Of a DNA stretch of 64,000 nt, positions 1 through 10,955 are shown piece by piece. Position 1 is the first letter of the stretch; each line of letters begins with the position of its first letter. The DNA is from Gracilaria gracilis (taxonomy: Eukaryota > Rhodophyta > Florideophyceae > Gracilariales > Gracilariaceae), in NCBI GenBank assembly GCA_030374805.1, contig JARGSG010000047.1, forward strand, positions 1 through 64,000. Reading direction: 5' to 3'. Below the pieces are notes generated by a model. The model searched no databases. It was not told where the DNA came from and saw only the letters and a program-made list of their open reading frames with translations. The position numbers and the translations under genes were made by a program.

Positions 1-2873
1 ATACCAAATCCTTGGCACTGAGAGTTCGCCCAGATCTCAATGTGATAGGAGTATATCTTAGTCCGAGCGCTTCAGATGAGGACATAAAGGGATTCCTGGA
101 GCGATTGAAGTCTTTGATCCGGGGTCCGACGTTACTGGCTGGGGATTGGAATGCCCGCCATGACGACTGGGATCAACGAACCAACAGGCATGGTCGCCGC
201 CTCCGAGCGTGGATCCGCAAATGGGACCTCTTGCTGAGGGCTCCATCCGAGTTGACGCCAACGTTTCGCACCCCAAATGGTTCGAGTGTAGTGGATTTCT
301 TCATCTCGAAGCGAGTGTCTGTTCGAAATGTGGCAACAACCAGTGGATCGTGGGATGCAGTCTCGGATCACAACATGGTTGTTGCCGACATTGACTGGAT
401 GACAACTCAATTCTCACCTCGAAAACCGAAGATTTCGAGGGCGCAACTCAAATGCGTGGACAGAATCGAAGACGCTCAGACATATTACAAAGCCAATTTG
501 CCTAATGTGGCTTCTCGTTTTGACCACGCAACCTCAGAAGAGGATCTGGAGGATGCATGTTGCCAACTCGTGGACACAATCAGTAGCCCCTGGATCACTT
601 CCGTATCAATGCGTCCTGACCGCTATCGCTTCTTCTGGGATTCTAGTCTTGACCAGTTGAGTCGTGTGCGATCTACATATTACAAACGGTGGAAACGAAG
701 TAGCAACATTCAAATGTGGAATGTGTACAAGGTGATTGACCGATTCATTAAACGTCGTTGTCGAGCAAAGAAGAGACAACTGTTGGACGAATTTCTTGAT
801 ACCGCCGAGGACGAAACAGCATCTCAAACAGTGAATCGAATCAACTCGGTGATGAAATTACGATCTCAGCATAGCGCACGGGCACTGGAACGTGGAAATC
901 CATTAGACCCACAGGAGTACGCTGAGTTTATTGCCGAGTACCAGCCACCCGAATGTGGGGTGAAAGCAGTCACATTTGATGTTCCGAACTCGTTCCGGAT
1001 TGCATTGGAAAAATCGATCAAGGATGCAAAGAAGGGAAGATCGATTGGGCGCGATAACGTGGCATCGGAAATGCTACAGGTGAGTCCAACTTTGTGCGCT
1101 TCCACGCTTCTCAAGCTGTGGCGAGCGTGTGGCAAGTTGGCATATCTACCATCAACGTTGCGGCAGACACGTATATCGCCCATATACAAGAAAGGCGACA
1201 TCTCGGTACCATCCAACTACCGACCGATCTCTATTCTGTCGCACTTGCGCAAAGCAATTTCGGCTGCATTAAACTCGATCGTGATGAACTATATCGAGTT
1301 TCATGAGTACCAGTATGGGTTCTCAAAGTACAATGGAACAGAACAGTCGATTGTGGAGGTGAGTAACATCATCACAAACGGCCACTCGCGTGTGGCAGTA
1401 CTGGATCTAACGAAGGCGTACGACAAAGTTAACCGAAAACTATTGTCGCAAGTGTGCGCATCCAGGCTACAACCGAAGCATGCGGCAATGACTACTTTGC
1501 TGCTGCAACCAGTCAACGCTTTCATAAATGGAAATTGGAAAGATGAACAAGTACAAATGACTCTTGGAGTGCCTCAAGGTGACCCATTCAGCTGTACATT
1601 GTTCAACATGTATATTGATTCCATGCTATATCGAGTGCAGGAGGTGCCATATCATGTGTCGGATCGAGGTGCAAGTGCATTTGCCGACGATGTGATTCTG
1701 ATGGCGAAGACTGATAGCGGGCTGCAACTACTGCTAGACATATGCAGTAGTTGGGGCAAAGAAATGCAAATGCCGTGGAACACTGCAAACGGCAAGTCGA
1801 TAGTACTGCAACTGCCTGCAGACCAAAATCACTCTGCAATATTCACACTTGCTGGTGATAAGCTGAGCGTGGTACGTAGTGCAGTATATCTGGGGGTGTC
1901 TCTAAACACCAATGGAGTAACAACCGACAAGCACATGGAACGCGTACAAAATGCTCAACGTCGATTGGGAAGCCTAGCGGTGCTGGTCTGCACCGGAATG
2001 GATTTGATACGCGCAGCTGTGTGAGTTTGTACCGCGCATTCGTGAGGTCGATTTACGAATATGCGTTGCATCTTGTACCGCTCACGCCTCATTTGGAAAT
2101 GGCGATAGTGAAGCTTGAAGCAACGTTCTTCAAACTGATTCTTGGAAAAATGGCATCTCGGTTTGGAACATATCGGGTGCCAATGATGCGTGCACTTTGT
2201 CGTTTAGAGTCTGCGGCTCTGCGACGAATTGTGCTCGCCTCCAAACGTCTACGGCATTATCAATCGTGTCGTGAGACGGCATTGAACCTTGAATTGGAAC
2301 ACAGATCGCGACAGTTGAAGGTGAACCGGGCATGTCGGCAGCTGTCGCTGTATAATGCACATCCTTCAATTTCAGCACTACGAGCTGAAATTGATAATGT
2401 GTGTACAAAAGGAATAGGAAGAATACGGGATGCGGAGTGGAAACTTGCCTCGGCAAGACGCGTTCGCAAAATCCCGTGTGCTGCAAATGGAAAATACCCA
2501 CCCGTTCTTCGGTTGCGCAAAGTTTCGCACCGAATGATGGGTATCCGATGGTACTTCAATGAGTTCCCAGCGAACCCAATGGAGGCACGTGATGTACTTG
2601 GGCACGAGTACTGGAAGTACGGAAGACTGAAGGTACTACTCGGAATGGAAGATTGGTCACCTGGAGAGAGACAGGAGGCGACCGAAATACTAGATGTATT
2701 GGAAGAAGCACAGTTGTAAATCTGTGCTATAAGTAGTAAGAATGATTGCGTTGGTTCGTAATTGACCAAGTTAGTGTACACCTTGACAGTGTTACCCTGC
2801 TGCTCTTCATGGGACATTGGGAACACTATAAATAAAAAAAAAAGCAATTGATTGAAAAAAAAAAAAAAAAAAA
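1..2873 (+). mobile_element. LINE copy A (5' part outside window), APE-type non-LTR retrotransposon
   Basis: The first base already lies in the endonuclease part of ORF2. The copy runs through the ORF2 stop (2717-2719), a short 3' UTR with an AATAAA-like signal near 2826, and ends in a poly(A) tail up to 2873. It abuts copy B, which lies in the opposite orientation. The 3' end matches copies C, D, E and the solo 3' fragment at 10768. The most likely arrangement is that A inserted into B; the rest of B would then lie left of the window. Confidence 0.93.
12..2719 (+). pseudogene. LINE ORF2 (endonuclease-reverse transcriptase), frameshifted, 5'-incomplete
   Basis: ORF2 makes the enzyme that nicks target DNA and copies the element RNA in place (target-primed reverse transcription). 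Visible motifs are GDWNARH and SDHNMV of the APE endonuclease, then RT motifs KAYD (motif A), GVPQGDPFSC (motif B) and FADD (motif C). Compared with the intact copy at 11891-14872, one C is missing at about 1976-1980 (TAGCGG against TAGCCGG). This splits the frame into 12-2024 and about 2021-2719. The second part is the C-terminal domain in the next frame. The break lies after the RT core, so a truncated RT could still be made, but retrotransposition is unlikely. The start of the endonuclease is outside the window. Confidence 0.92.
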
Positions 2874-4941
2874 ACTATCGACTTGCCGTTTGCAGTGTTC
2901 CACGGCATTTGCATTTCTTTGCCCCAACTACTGCATATGTCTAGCAGTAGTTGCAGCCCGCTATCAGTCTTCGCCATCAGAATCACATCGTCGGCAAATG
3001 CACTTGCACCTCGATCCGACACATGATATGGCACCTCCTGCACTCGATATAGCATGGAATCAATATACATGTTGAACAATGTACAGCTGAATGGGTCACC
3101 TTGAGGCACTCCAAGAGTCATTTGTACTTGTTCATCTTTCCAATTTCCATTTATGAAAGCGTTGACTGGTTGCAGCAGCAAAGTAGTCATTGCCGCATGC
3201 TTCGGTTGTAGCCTGGATGCGCACACTTGCGACAATAGTTTTCGGTTAACTTTGTCGTACGCCTTCGTTAGATCCAGTACTGCCACACGCGAGTGGCCGT
3301 TTGTGATGATGTTACTCACCTCCACAATCGACTGTTCTGTTCCATTGTACTTTGAGAACCCATACTGGTACTCATGAAACTCGATATAGTTCATCACGAT
3401 CGAGTTTAATGCAGCCGAAATTGCTTTGCGCAAGTGCGACAGAATAGAGATCGGTCGGTAGTTGGATGGTACCGAGATGTCGCCTTTCTTGTATATGGGC
3501 GATATACGTGTCTGCCGCAACGTTGATGGTAGATATGCCAACTTGCCACACGCTCGCCACAGCTTGAGAAGCGTGGAAGCGCACAAAGTTGGACTCACCT
3601 GTAGCATTTCCGATGCCACGTTATCGCGCCCAATCGATCTTCCCTTCTTTGCATCCTTGATCGATTTTTCCAATGCAATCCGGAACGAGTTCGGAACATC
3701 AAATGTGACTGCTTTCACCCCACATTCGGGTGGCTGGTACTCGGCAATAAACTCAGCGTACTCCTGTGGGTCTAATGGATTTCCACGTTCCAGTGCCCGT
3801 GCGCTATGCTGAGATCGTAATTTCATCACCGAGTTGATTCGATTCACTGTTTGAGATGCTGTTTCGTCCTCGGCGGTATCAAGAAATTCGTCCAACAGTT
3901 GTCTCTTCTTTGCTCGACAACGACGTTTAATGAATCGGTCAATCACCTTGTACACATTCCACATTTGAATGTTGCTACTTCGTTTCCACCGTTTGTAATA
4001 TGTAGATCGCACACGACTCAACTGGTCAAGACTAGAATCCCAGAAGAAGCGATAGCGGTCAGGACGCATTGATACGGAAGTGATCCAGGGGCTACTGATT
4101 GTGTCCACGAGTTGGCAACATGCATCCTCCAGATCCTCTTCTGAGGTTGCGTGGTCAAAACGAGAAGCCACATTAGGCAAATTGGCTTTGTAATATGTCT
4201 GAGCGTCTTCGATTCTGTCCACGCATTTGAGTTGCGCCCTCGAAATCTTCGGTTTTCGAGGTGAGAATTGAGTTGTCATCCAGTCAATGTCGGCAACAAC
4301 CATGTTGTGATCCGAGACTGCATCCCACGATCCACTGGTTGTTGCCACATTTCGAACAGACACTCGCTTCGAGATGAAGAAATCCACTACACTCGAACCA
4401 TTTGGGGTGCGAAACGTTGGCGTCAACTCGGATGGAGCCCTCAGCAAGAGGTCCCATTTGCGGATCCACGCTCGGAGGCGGCGACCATGCCTGTTGGTTC
4501 GTTGATCCCAGTCGTCATGGCGGGCATTCCAATCCCCAGCCAGTAACGTCGGACCCCCGGATCAAAGACTTCAATCGCTCCAGGAATCCCTTTATGTCCT
4601 CATCTGAAGCGCTCGGACTAAGATATACTCCTATCACATTGAGATCTGGGCGAACTCTCAGTGCCAGGATTTGGTATGCTGCGGTGCCGTACTTGCCCAC
4701 GACCCTTCGTACAGAAGCGCTGATGATGGAAAATCGTGATCCCACCTCTCGGCGCACGACTCCTATACTCCGCTTCCAGCGCCACACTCACATGTGGCAA
4801 TGCCAACGACACCTCATCGGAGGGACGTTGCCATGTTTCCACAACGCACAGAAAGTCTAAACCTAGTACTTTCCATGCACGGTGGACTTCGGCCTCGCTA
4901 TGTGCGAGACCTCTCACGTTGAAAGTACCAACCCGGATCAC
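2874..4941 (-). pseudogene. LINE ORF2 copy B, frameshifted and 3'-truncated
   Basis: The frame starts at 4941, directly after ORF1, with the endonuclease motif GTFNVRGL. It is carried in three pieces (4941-4618, 4787-4515, 4447-2874). Single extra C residues relative to copy C are visible near 4555 (CCCCC against CCCC) and near 4690 (CCC against CC), and they break the endonuclease. RT motifs KAYD, GVPQGDPFSC and FADD are present. The protein then loses its C-terminal domain at the junction with copy A. Both breaks are in homopolymers, so assembly error is possible for them, but not for the truncation. Confidence 0.88.
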
Positions 4942-7136
4942 AACGCCTCACCATTCTGGTGACCGTTATGTGGAATTGGACCGGTTTGCGTTGTAGTCGA
5001 CGGCACATTAATGCTCACAGAGAACACATTTCGTACCAATCTGTTCGGACGACGCATTTCGTGGTCATAAGTGGGAGCACCATCGTGGTCCCAATCCGAT
5101 GACAGACTCTCATTTGGAGTCTGAAGCGGTTCCAATGGGCTCGTTTGGGCCGCTTCCATAGTGATATCTTTCGGATCGGCGGTCACTGCTCCTGTACTTG
5201 CAGTGATTGCAGTGGTGTGGTGTGCCAATTCTGGGAGTTGTGGCACGTTATTTTCCGTGTTATGAGCATCATTGTTTGCCCCAGACACCGAAACGACACT
5301 TTGTCGAGTGTCGGTGGACAACTCCGACGACTGCGATTGTTGTTCAGTTTCGATGATGTGGGATATCTGCTCAGTGTTCTGCTCGTCTTCTGGTGCATTG
5401 GGCTCTTCAGAGTCAGTTGAAATGCTCATAGGCTGTGGACATTCTGTTGCTCCTGCTTCCTCTGAAACAAAGTGGACATTCGTCCGAGGCCCAGTATTGC
5501 CGTCTATCGTCCGATTAGTGCGCTGAACCATCGCTGGAACCCTTCTTTCAACGATGGATGCGGTTGACTCTTCGGCGAAACGTACATGAGTTCTCATTTT
5601 CGTATGGGCATCGATCGCCGCTACTGTTGTTTGGGAGTCCTCTGCGAACCTAATATGTGTACGCAATGGTGCAAGGCGGTCGATCGGATGGGCAGCTCTG
5701 GTATGCGTCCCCTCAGGTACCATCGGACTTGCCTTGGAAGAATCACGGTCGACTTTCCCAGGCTGTTTTGCAGTCGGGGTTCACACTTTGGTTTGGTGTA
5801 CTTGGCTGCTTATTGTGCATCAACTCCTGTGTTACCTTCACTTGGGACGTATACCAATGCTTGGCCCACGCTGACGTTGTGCGAGTTGCTGCAGTCTGCA
5901 AGCGATATAGCGCCTGCTCCAGGTTTTTCTGTCGTCGTTCGGCCTTACTCATCATCTTTCGCGATGACACGGCATTCGAGGTGGCGGCCGAAGTTAGGCA
6001 TGTGCGTGTACCCGGCTGCACGTATTCCTGCAACCAGTTTGTGAGCAACGTCAGTCGCAGTCACGATTTCCAATATCGAACGTCCTATGAAGGACAGAGC
6101 GATAACGCAACGGCTCGGAAGTCCACTGCGAAGGTGTCCTCATGAGAGGGCGGTAGGGGCCGCGCGGTATGCCACGGAAGTACTGCGCTTCCATTTTCGG
6201 GGGCCGAGATTGAGATATCGGCAGTGGTGCATATCCTCCAGACTTGAGGTTGTGAGCCATTTTAGACATTCGAGTAAGAAACTGAGGGTGGTAACTTGTT
6301 CAATGACCGAGGCTGGCCCTCTCTAGCAATCTGCGCCCAAGTCTTTACACCAGTATTTGTCCCAGTCCTTGCTTCAGGGACAGTGTTTATCTGCGGTTGT
6401 GCTCGTTCAGTGTTGGGCGGAGCCGTGTTAGGTGGCTGTCTGTTAACGGCCGTCTCGACAGATCGTGCTTCAATTTCTAGAGCACGTTGGTTTTGTCTCT
6501 GTTTGTGGTACCGTGGCATGGTTGCGAGAGGACTGGAGCTGCTGGGTGAGCCGAGCAACTTGATCCTCTAGTGTCTGGCATCTCCTCAAGATCGACTCCC
6601 ATTGCTGTTTTGGTATCTGTACGACGGCAACAGGTGCGCTAGAGGGTGTGCTGGTGTGGCTGATGGGGTGCTCGGCAACCGGTGAGGGCGTAGGAGCGGA
6701 TGCGACTGACGCCTGGGAGCTGTTCCTTGGGCTGCTCGGCGCCAGAAATGGTCGAATTATTTCATGGAATCGCGAACCGCCAAAGGAGCGATGGCAGCCT
6801 TTGACGGAGCAGCGCACAGTGGGTCCAAACTTAGAGTTACCATTTAGAGTGAATGAATTCTTAGAATGGCAGTTTGGGCACTTGATGAGCGTTCGACACG
6901 CTCCAAAGGTGGCCCTCGCCTCGTCCGGGGTGCACACAGGCTGAGGGCCTTTGCGGTCTGGGGTCGGCGAAACTTTCTTCCGAACGGTCTTTGAAAGACC
7001 TGGTCTCCAAGATTCGGATTCAGGTTCGCTATTACCATCAAGTGGGGAAGCGAATGCCTTCCATGGTCTCCCCGGCGTCAGCCAAAGGGCTGAAACGGTT
7101 CTCAATGTTAGAGGACGTGGTTTGGTGAGAAGTCAT
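4938..7136 (-). pseudogene. LINE ORF1 (nucleic-acid-binding protein), several frameshifts
   Basis: This is the only copy in the window with the whole ORF1. I place the start at the ATG at 7136 (MTSHQTTSSN...), which enters the long frame by a shift near 7043. The N-terminal part has a zinc-ribbon-like pattern: CPNC, then about 20 residues, then CSVKGC. A short predicted coiled coil follows (QQWESILRRCQTLEDQVARL). The middle is spread over other frames (6558-6262, 6269-6051, 6048-5743). The C-terminal 260 residues (5723-4938) are acidic, Ser/Thr/Gln-rich and low in complexity, with two copies of an R-T-H-[IV]-R-F-A-E motif. ORF1 proteins coat LINE RNA; this is inferred from position. The stop overlaps the start of ORF2. 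Confidence 0.75.
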
Positions 7137-8205
7137 TTTTCAATTTTTTTTGAAAAATTTTCTAAAAATTTTTTGTCTTTTTCTTTGGTTTTGATGGCTC
7201 TTATGGCTTCTTGATGCACTTTTCACGTGTTCTGCGACTTTTTTGTGTTTTCAATTTTTTCAATTTTTTTTGCGCTTTTTTTGGACTTTCTCTCACGAAA
7301 CCTGCTTAACTCTATTTAAACTACTTTTTACTCGTTTTGCACTTGTCCAGGTGCAATCCAAGGTACTCCCGGATAGCTCAGCGTCGATATAGTTACTTTC
7401 CAACTTTGATCCAATTTGGTCTCAAATGATTGGATTTATGTGCCCACCGCCGGCGGCTTTGACACGTTGCAAGATACTTGTAACTTTTGGACGTTTTGCG
7501 AAATCGTCGTTTTTGGGGTCGTTTGAGGGGGGGTGCCCCAGAAGGGTCAAAAACGGCGATTTGCCGATGAGCTCCGGAGGCTTGTAACTTCTGATCCAGT
7601 TACTTGCCGGAAGCGATCTGTAGCTCGTTTGAAAGATAAAACGCTTCTCTACAGAGTCGGGGCGCCTCCGACGAAAATTTGACAGCGTCCACCCGGATCG
7701 GCGTTGGAATTTTTCAGATGCCTGAAATGAGGTTTTCTGGGGGGTAACCCCACAGCAGTCAACTCTGGACCACTGCCTTCGTGTCAATGGAGCGGGTACT
7801 ACACCCAGAGGGTTTCACAAACCTGAGGCTGGGCGGGGTGGCAGCCGGGCCGCCTGTGAAAGGTCGTAACACAGGGCTTTGGACGCTCCGACACAAGTGC
7901 TCCCACTTGGCCGTCACTGCGTAGCGAACGCGGCCACTCCAGTGCAGTCTTGAGTGCCTCTGTGGACACACAGGTTTCCGCCCCGAAGCTCCGCTTCGAC
8001 TTGTACCGCTCTGGCTTCCCCCCAATGGGTGCTGGCGTTCGCCAAGTTTCCCCGAGTACTCCTTCGGCTCTCCGGTTGCAATAACCTGGAGATTCCTGAT
8101 TGAACAGGGCCTCAGTCCACCGTCCTTTGCAGGAGGGCGCGGCAGGATACTAGTCTCGTACGACTGCGTCCCTGGACCCGCTTGCACTCACGAACTCCCA
8201 GAAGA
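7137..8205 (-). other. LINE 5' UTR (copy B)
   Basis: About 1 kb between the ORF1 start and the LTR sequence, without a coding region I can support. The ATG-proximal part (7137-7280) is very A-rich on the minus strand. The distal part (7500-8200) is GC-richer. No other copy in the window keeps this segment, so its exact 5' end and any internal promoter cannot be judged by comparison. Confidence 0.6.
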
Positions 8206-8258
8206 AAAAATACAGATGGTATGCTGGACAGTATGCACAGTACAACCATGCGCATCCA

Positions 8259-8962
8259 TGGTAACGCTGCCACAATTCATTGCAGCTTACAAGTAACAAG
8301 TCACAACAGTGCACAGCAGTGCACAGCAGTGCAAAACAAGTCCGTACAATATTGCACAACAATGTACAACAACGTACAACAATGTACAACCATGCGCATC
8401 CATGACAGTGCATACACACAATACGACAGCGCACCAAAATGACCAGACCACGACAATCCATACACAAACACCCGCACCTGTTTCCTGCAACCTGTAATCA
8501 GTACACAACGCCGTAATATGTATGTCTAGGCTCACCAAGTCACACGTCAGCAACAAGTACCTGTAAACCATATGACGTGAACCAAACACAGCCAACAAGT
8601 TCCATGCATCCAGATACATACATGTGCATGCAGCACTACCCGAACATGATGTCAACCACTCAACAATGTCAACACTCGTGCACCATGTACCAAGTATCCA
8701 CATTGCTACATGTGCACACTGTGCACCTCGAACACTCTAGACAACGTGTCCTCGTGTACAGTCTGTCTGTACGAACCCATATGAACACCTTGATATTCGA
8801 CACAGCACCACATCTGACACGTTCATCCAATGGTGGCTCTTCCACCATCCAACACAGTGGAGCGTACAGAACGACATCAGTCATAGTTTCACATACCAAG
8901 GTACCATTCTAGACTTGCCACATGTGAACACCTTGATGTCAGTGACAGCATGACATCCAACA
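8259..8962 (-). repeat. el4 3' LTR (left part missing)
   Basis: On the minus strand the LTR starts with TGTTGGATG at 8962, next to a purine tract. The interior has short tandem motifs: GTGCACAGCA at 8325-8335 and AACAATGTACAAC at 8360-8390. It matches 16576-17282 nearly base for base. It lacks the GCAAAAGCGCATATGCG block seen in the other LTR families. Confidence 0.8.
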
Positions 8963-9351
8963 TTCTCCCTCTGTTACTGACTTCAAGCGAGTCGCACAAG
9001 CACCAACAGCACAATTAACTTGGTGTAATATGTGCAATGCAACCCTTTCAGTAATATCGTGCAGAGGGATGGTGACAGCCAGTTCAACAGCCTAATGAGA
9101 TGTGTCAAAGTCCATATTCTTACATCTATGACCAGTGTCCTTCTACCACACTTGCGTACTTTTTGACTTAATATGAGAGTGACAGCATCGGGTCTTCTTT
9201 CAACACCCTCCCTCTGTCACTCACCTCAATCGCAGTAATCAAACACTTGTAACGAAGGCAATGAGACACGATCTTCCAAGCAGGAAAGAACTGACGACAC
9301 AGTGAGAGGTCATATCCCAGGATAATCTTCAGACACCTCCCTCTCTCACTG
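8938..9351 (-). repeat. Three PPT/LTR-edge hairpins with covarying stems
   Basis: Three copies of a polypyrimidine core (CTCCCTCT; a polypurine tract on the minus strand) each sit inside a long stem. Arms: 8938-8948 with 8971-8981 (GTCAGTGACAG / CTGTTACTGAC, one G-T pair); 9177-9185 with 9214-9222 (GAGTGACAG / CTGTCACTC); 9300-9308 with 9343-9351 (CAGTGAGAG / CTCTCACTG). Base pairs change on both sides together. The same stem encloses the el3 PPT (18963-18971 with 19000-19008). Confidence 0.75.
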
Positions 9352-9431
9352 AACTTCAAAGCAAATTGAATTCCAGTTCCTCTCAAACCTGCAAAGCAAC
9401 ACACTTTCTGCCTCAATGCCATCACAGAAGC

Positions 9432-10141
9432 GATCTAGACATGCACAAATGACAACCTTCTAGATCCTTGAACCATATATTTTCTCCAAGTATGTATTAA
9501 ATAACAACCTCTTGGAAAATCTTCTCTTCTGTAGGTTTACCAGACATGCAAAACAGGACAACCTTCTGGTTCACCCACAGTCATTTGAACACTGGACATG
9601 CAACACAGAGCAACCTTCCGGATCAAATTCATCATGATCATGCCCTACACATGCAAAAATGAAAACCTTCTAGGTCCATGCAATAAAGCAGTTCTCCGAG
9701 CATGTAACACATAACAACCTCTCGGAGCAACAATCATCTCAATGTTCAACCAGACATGCAACACAATAGCAACCTTCCGGTTCAACGTAAACGTTCTGTA
9801 CACCGAACATGCAACACAGAGCAACCTTCCGGGTCAGAAACACATATATTCATACGCTGGACATGCGAAACACAGCAAACTTCCAGATTAACAGCTCTCC
9901 TCTAGATGCCGGACATGCAAAAACACAGCAACGTTCCGGAAACAATGAGAGCATAACAGTCATCCCGGGCATGCAAAACGACAACCTTCTGAGCTTCTTT
10001 GGCGAACAGAAGTATCAGACATGTACATCGCAACCTTCTGATAAGTTCATTGTACTCAGACATGCATAAGGGCAACCTCCCGGAATGCGTAGAGAAACAG
10101 TTACACAGAGTCTCAGGCATGAAAACACTCAACCTCCTGAG
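9432..10141. repeat. Array of 14 regularly spaced hairpins with conserved loop and variable stems
   Basis: Hairpins lie at 9432-9466, 9485-9516, 9539-9570, 9592-9621, 9644-9674, 9694-9727, 9748-9782, 9803-9834, 9857-9886, 9909-9939, 9964-9993, 10013-10043, 10055-10083 and 10112-10141. The spacing is mostly 49-57 bp. Each loop is 17-21 nt, nearly always begins CATG and ends AACCT (typical loop CATGCAACACAGAGCAACCT). Stems differ in sequence but stay paired: GATCTAGA/TCTAGATC, CTCCGAG/CTCGGAG, TATCAGA/TCTGATA, CTGGA/TCCAG, CCGGA/TCCGG, CTCAGG/CCTGAG, TCCAAG/CTTGGA, ACCAGA/TCTGGT. Units 5, 8, 11 and 13 are imperfect. Spacers of about 20 bp are unrelated. The irregular period argues against a protein repeat. 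Function is unknown. Confidence 0.85.
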
Positions 10142-10189
10142 CTCTAGTACACAAAAAAGCAAAAGCAAGCAACAAAAAAATGATGATCG

Positions 10190-10265
10190 GGCCCACTGGC
10201 AGGAAATACTATTCCCGGTACCCTGGGGAGTCGGACCCCTGACCCCCGGTGACCTTCCGGGTAGG
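10190..10265 (-). promoter_or_regulatory. Structured leader domain of el4
   Basis: Same arrangement as in el1, el2 and el3: CACTGGCAGGA at one edge, a central GTCGGACCCC hairpin, and a CCCGG/CCGGG stem at 10245-10249 with 10257-10261. In the RNA (minus strand) it lies between the primer site and the interior. A packaging or translation signal is my inference. Confidence 0.55.
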
Positions 10266-10767
10266 AAACGACTTCTTCAGTCTACCTCCTCCTGCGTTCA
10301 AGGAGAAGGCGCGTTGCTCTCTACGAGATGTCCAGAGGATGGTTAATGGCCAAAGATATGCCTTCACCAAGTAAAACCCTCCCTGATCTCTTGCAAGAAC
10401 TTGCGCGACCTTGAAACGGCAGCTACTTTGACACCCAAGGTACGCTTCTAGCGAGCAATCAATGAAGATCACAAGCGGCCTGATCCCAATGGAAGGTCAG
10501 CCTTCGATACGTTGCCTCCCCGTTCTAAAAGCCCACTGGACAAGCCAATGAGTCAATTGCACGGATCAAAAGCTCCTTATGGATGCCTTCACCGCCGTCC
10601 AAGCACCTAACACACAGTCAGGTTCACCAAACAAAAGTCAAACACCACAACCAAAGTGCAGTACGCCACGGCACCCCGTTAGCTTCAGCGCTCGCGGTAC
10701 AACACCGTTATCCGCCCAAAAGGACCGGTGGAGCCCGCTAGTCAGCACGTCTGCCTTGGTTCAAGCC

Positions 10768-10919
10768 AAGTTGTAAATCTGTGCTATAAGTAGTAAGAAT
10801 GATTGCGTTGGTTCGTAATTGACCAAGTTAGTTTACACCTTGACAGTGTTACCCTGCTGCTCTTCATGGGACATTGGGAACACTATAAATAAAAAGCAAT
10901 TGATTGAAAAAAAAAAAAA
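10768..10919 (+). mobile_element. Solo LINE 3' end (152 bp) with 12-bp target duplication
   Basis: The fragment starts at the ORF2 stop region (AGTTGTAAATC), covers the whole 3' UTR and ends in poly(A). The 12-bp duplication TTGGTTCAAGCC lies at 10756-10767 and 10920-10931. It is an extremely 5'-truncated, dead-on-arrival insertion, only 24 bp from the insertion of copy C. Confidence 0.93.
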
Positions 10920-10955
10920 TTGGTTCAAGCCGCCTGGCTCCCGTCCCCGATTACT

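Larger units (their letters stand above)
2874..8205 (-). mobile_element. LINE copy B, 5'-complete but interrupted at its 3' side
   Basis: This minus-strand copy contains a long 5' UTR, ORF1 and ORF2. At 2874 it stops inside the RT domain, at the position equivalent to about 1803 of copy A, without a poly(A) tail. Arms 12-1803 and 2874-about 4660 form a nearly identical inverted repeat. The right end is not sharply defined: LTR sequence of el4 resumes at about 8259 and the LINE 5' end lies somewhere in 8170-8258. B therefore seems to sit in the el4 3' LTR. Confidence 0.85.

Noticed and set aside
1-4670. Twin-priming (5' inversion) as origin of the A/B inverted pair
   Set aside because: Twin priming inverts the 5' part upstream of the 3' part. 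Here the inverted segment follows the poly(A) tail, so nested insertion fits better.
7422-8187. Minus-strand open frames of 121 and 142 codons in the LINE 5' UTR
   Set aside because: They lie upstream of ORF1 with no zinc or RT motif, and no other copy supports them; treated as UTR.
9432-10141. CRISPR array
   Set aside because: The spacing is CRISPR-like, but the repeated part is only a loop with changing stems, the spacers are imperfect in length, no cas genes exist, and the surroundings are a eukaryotic LTR element.
9809-10168. Open frames over the hairpin array (86-88 codons, both strands)
   Set aside because: Unit spacing (42-57 bp) is not in multiples of three, so no repeated peptide is kept. 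Conservation follows base pairing instead.
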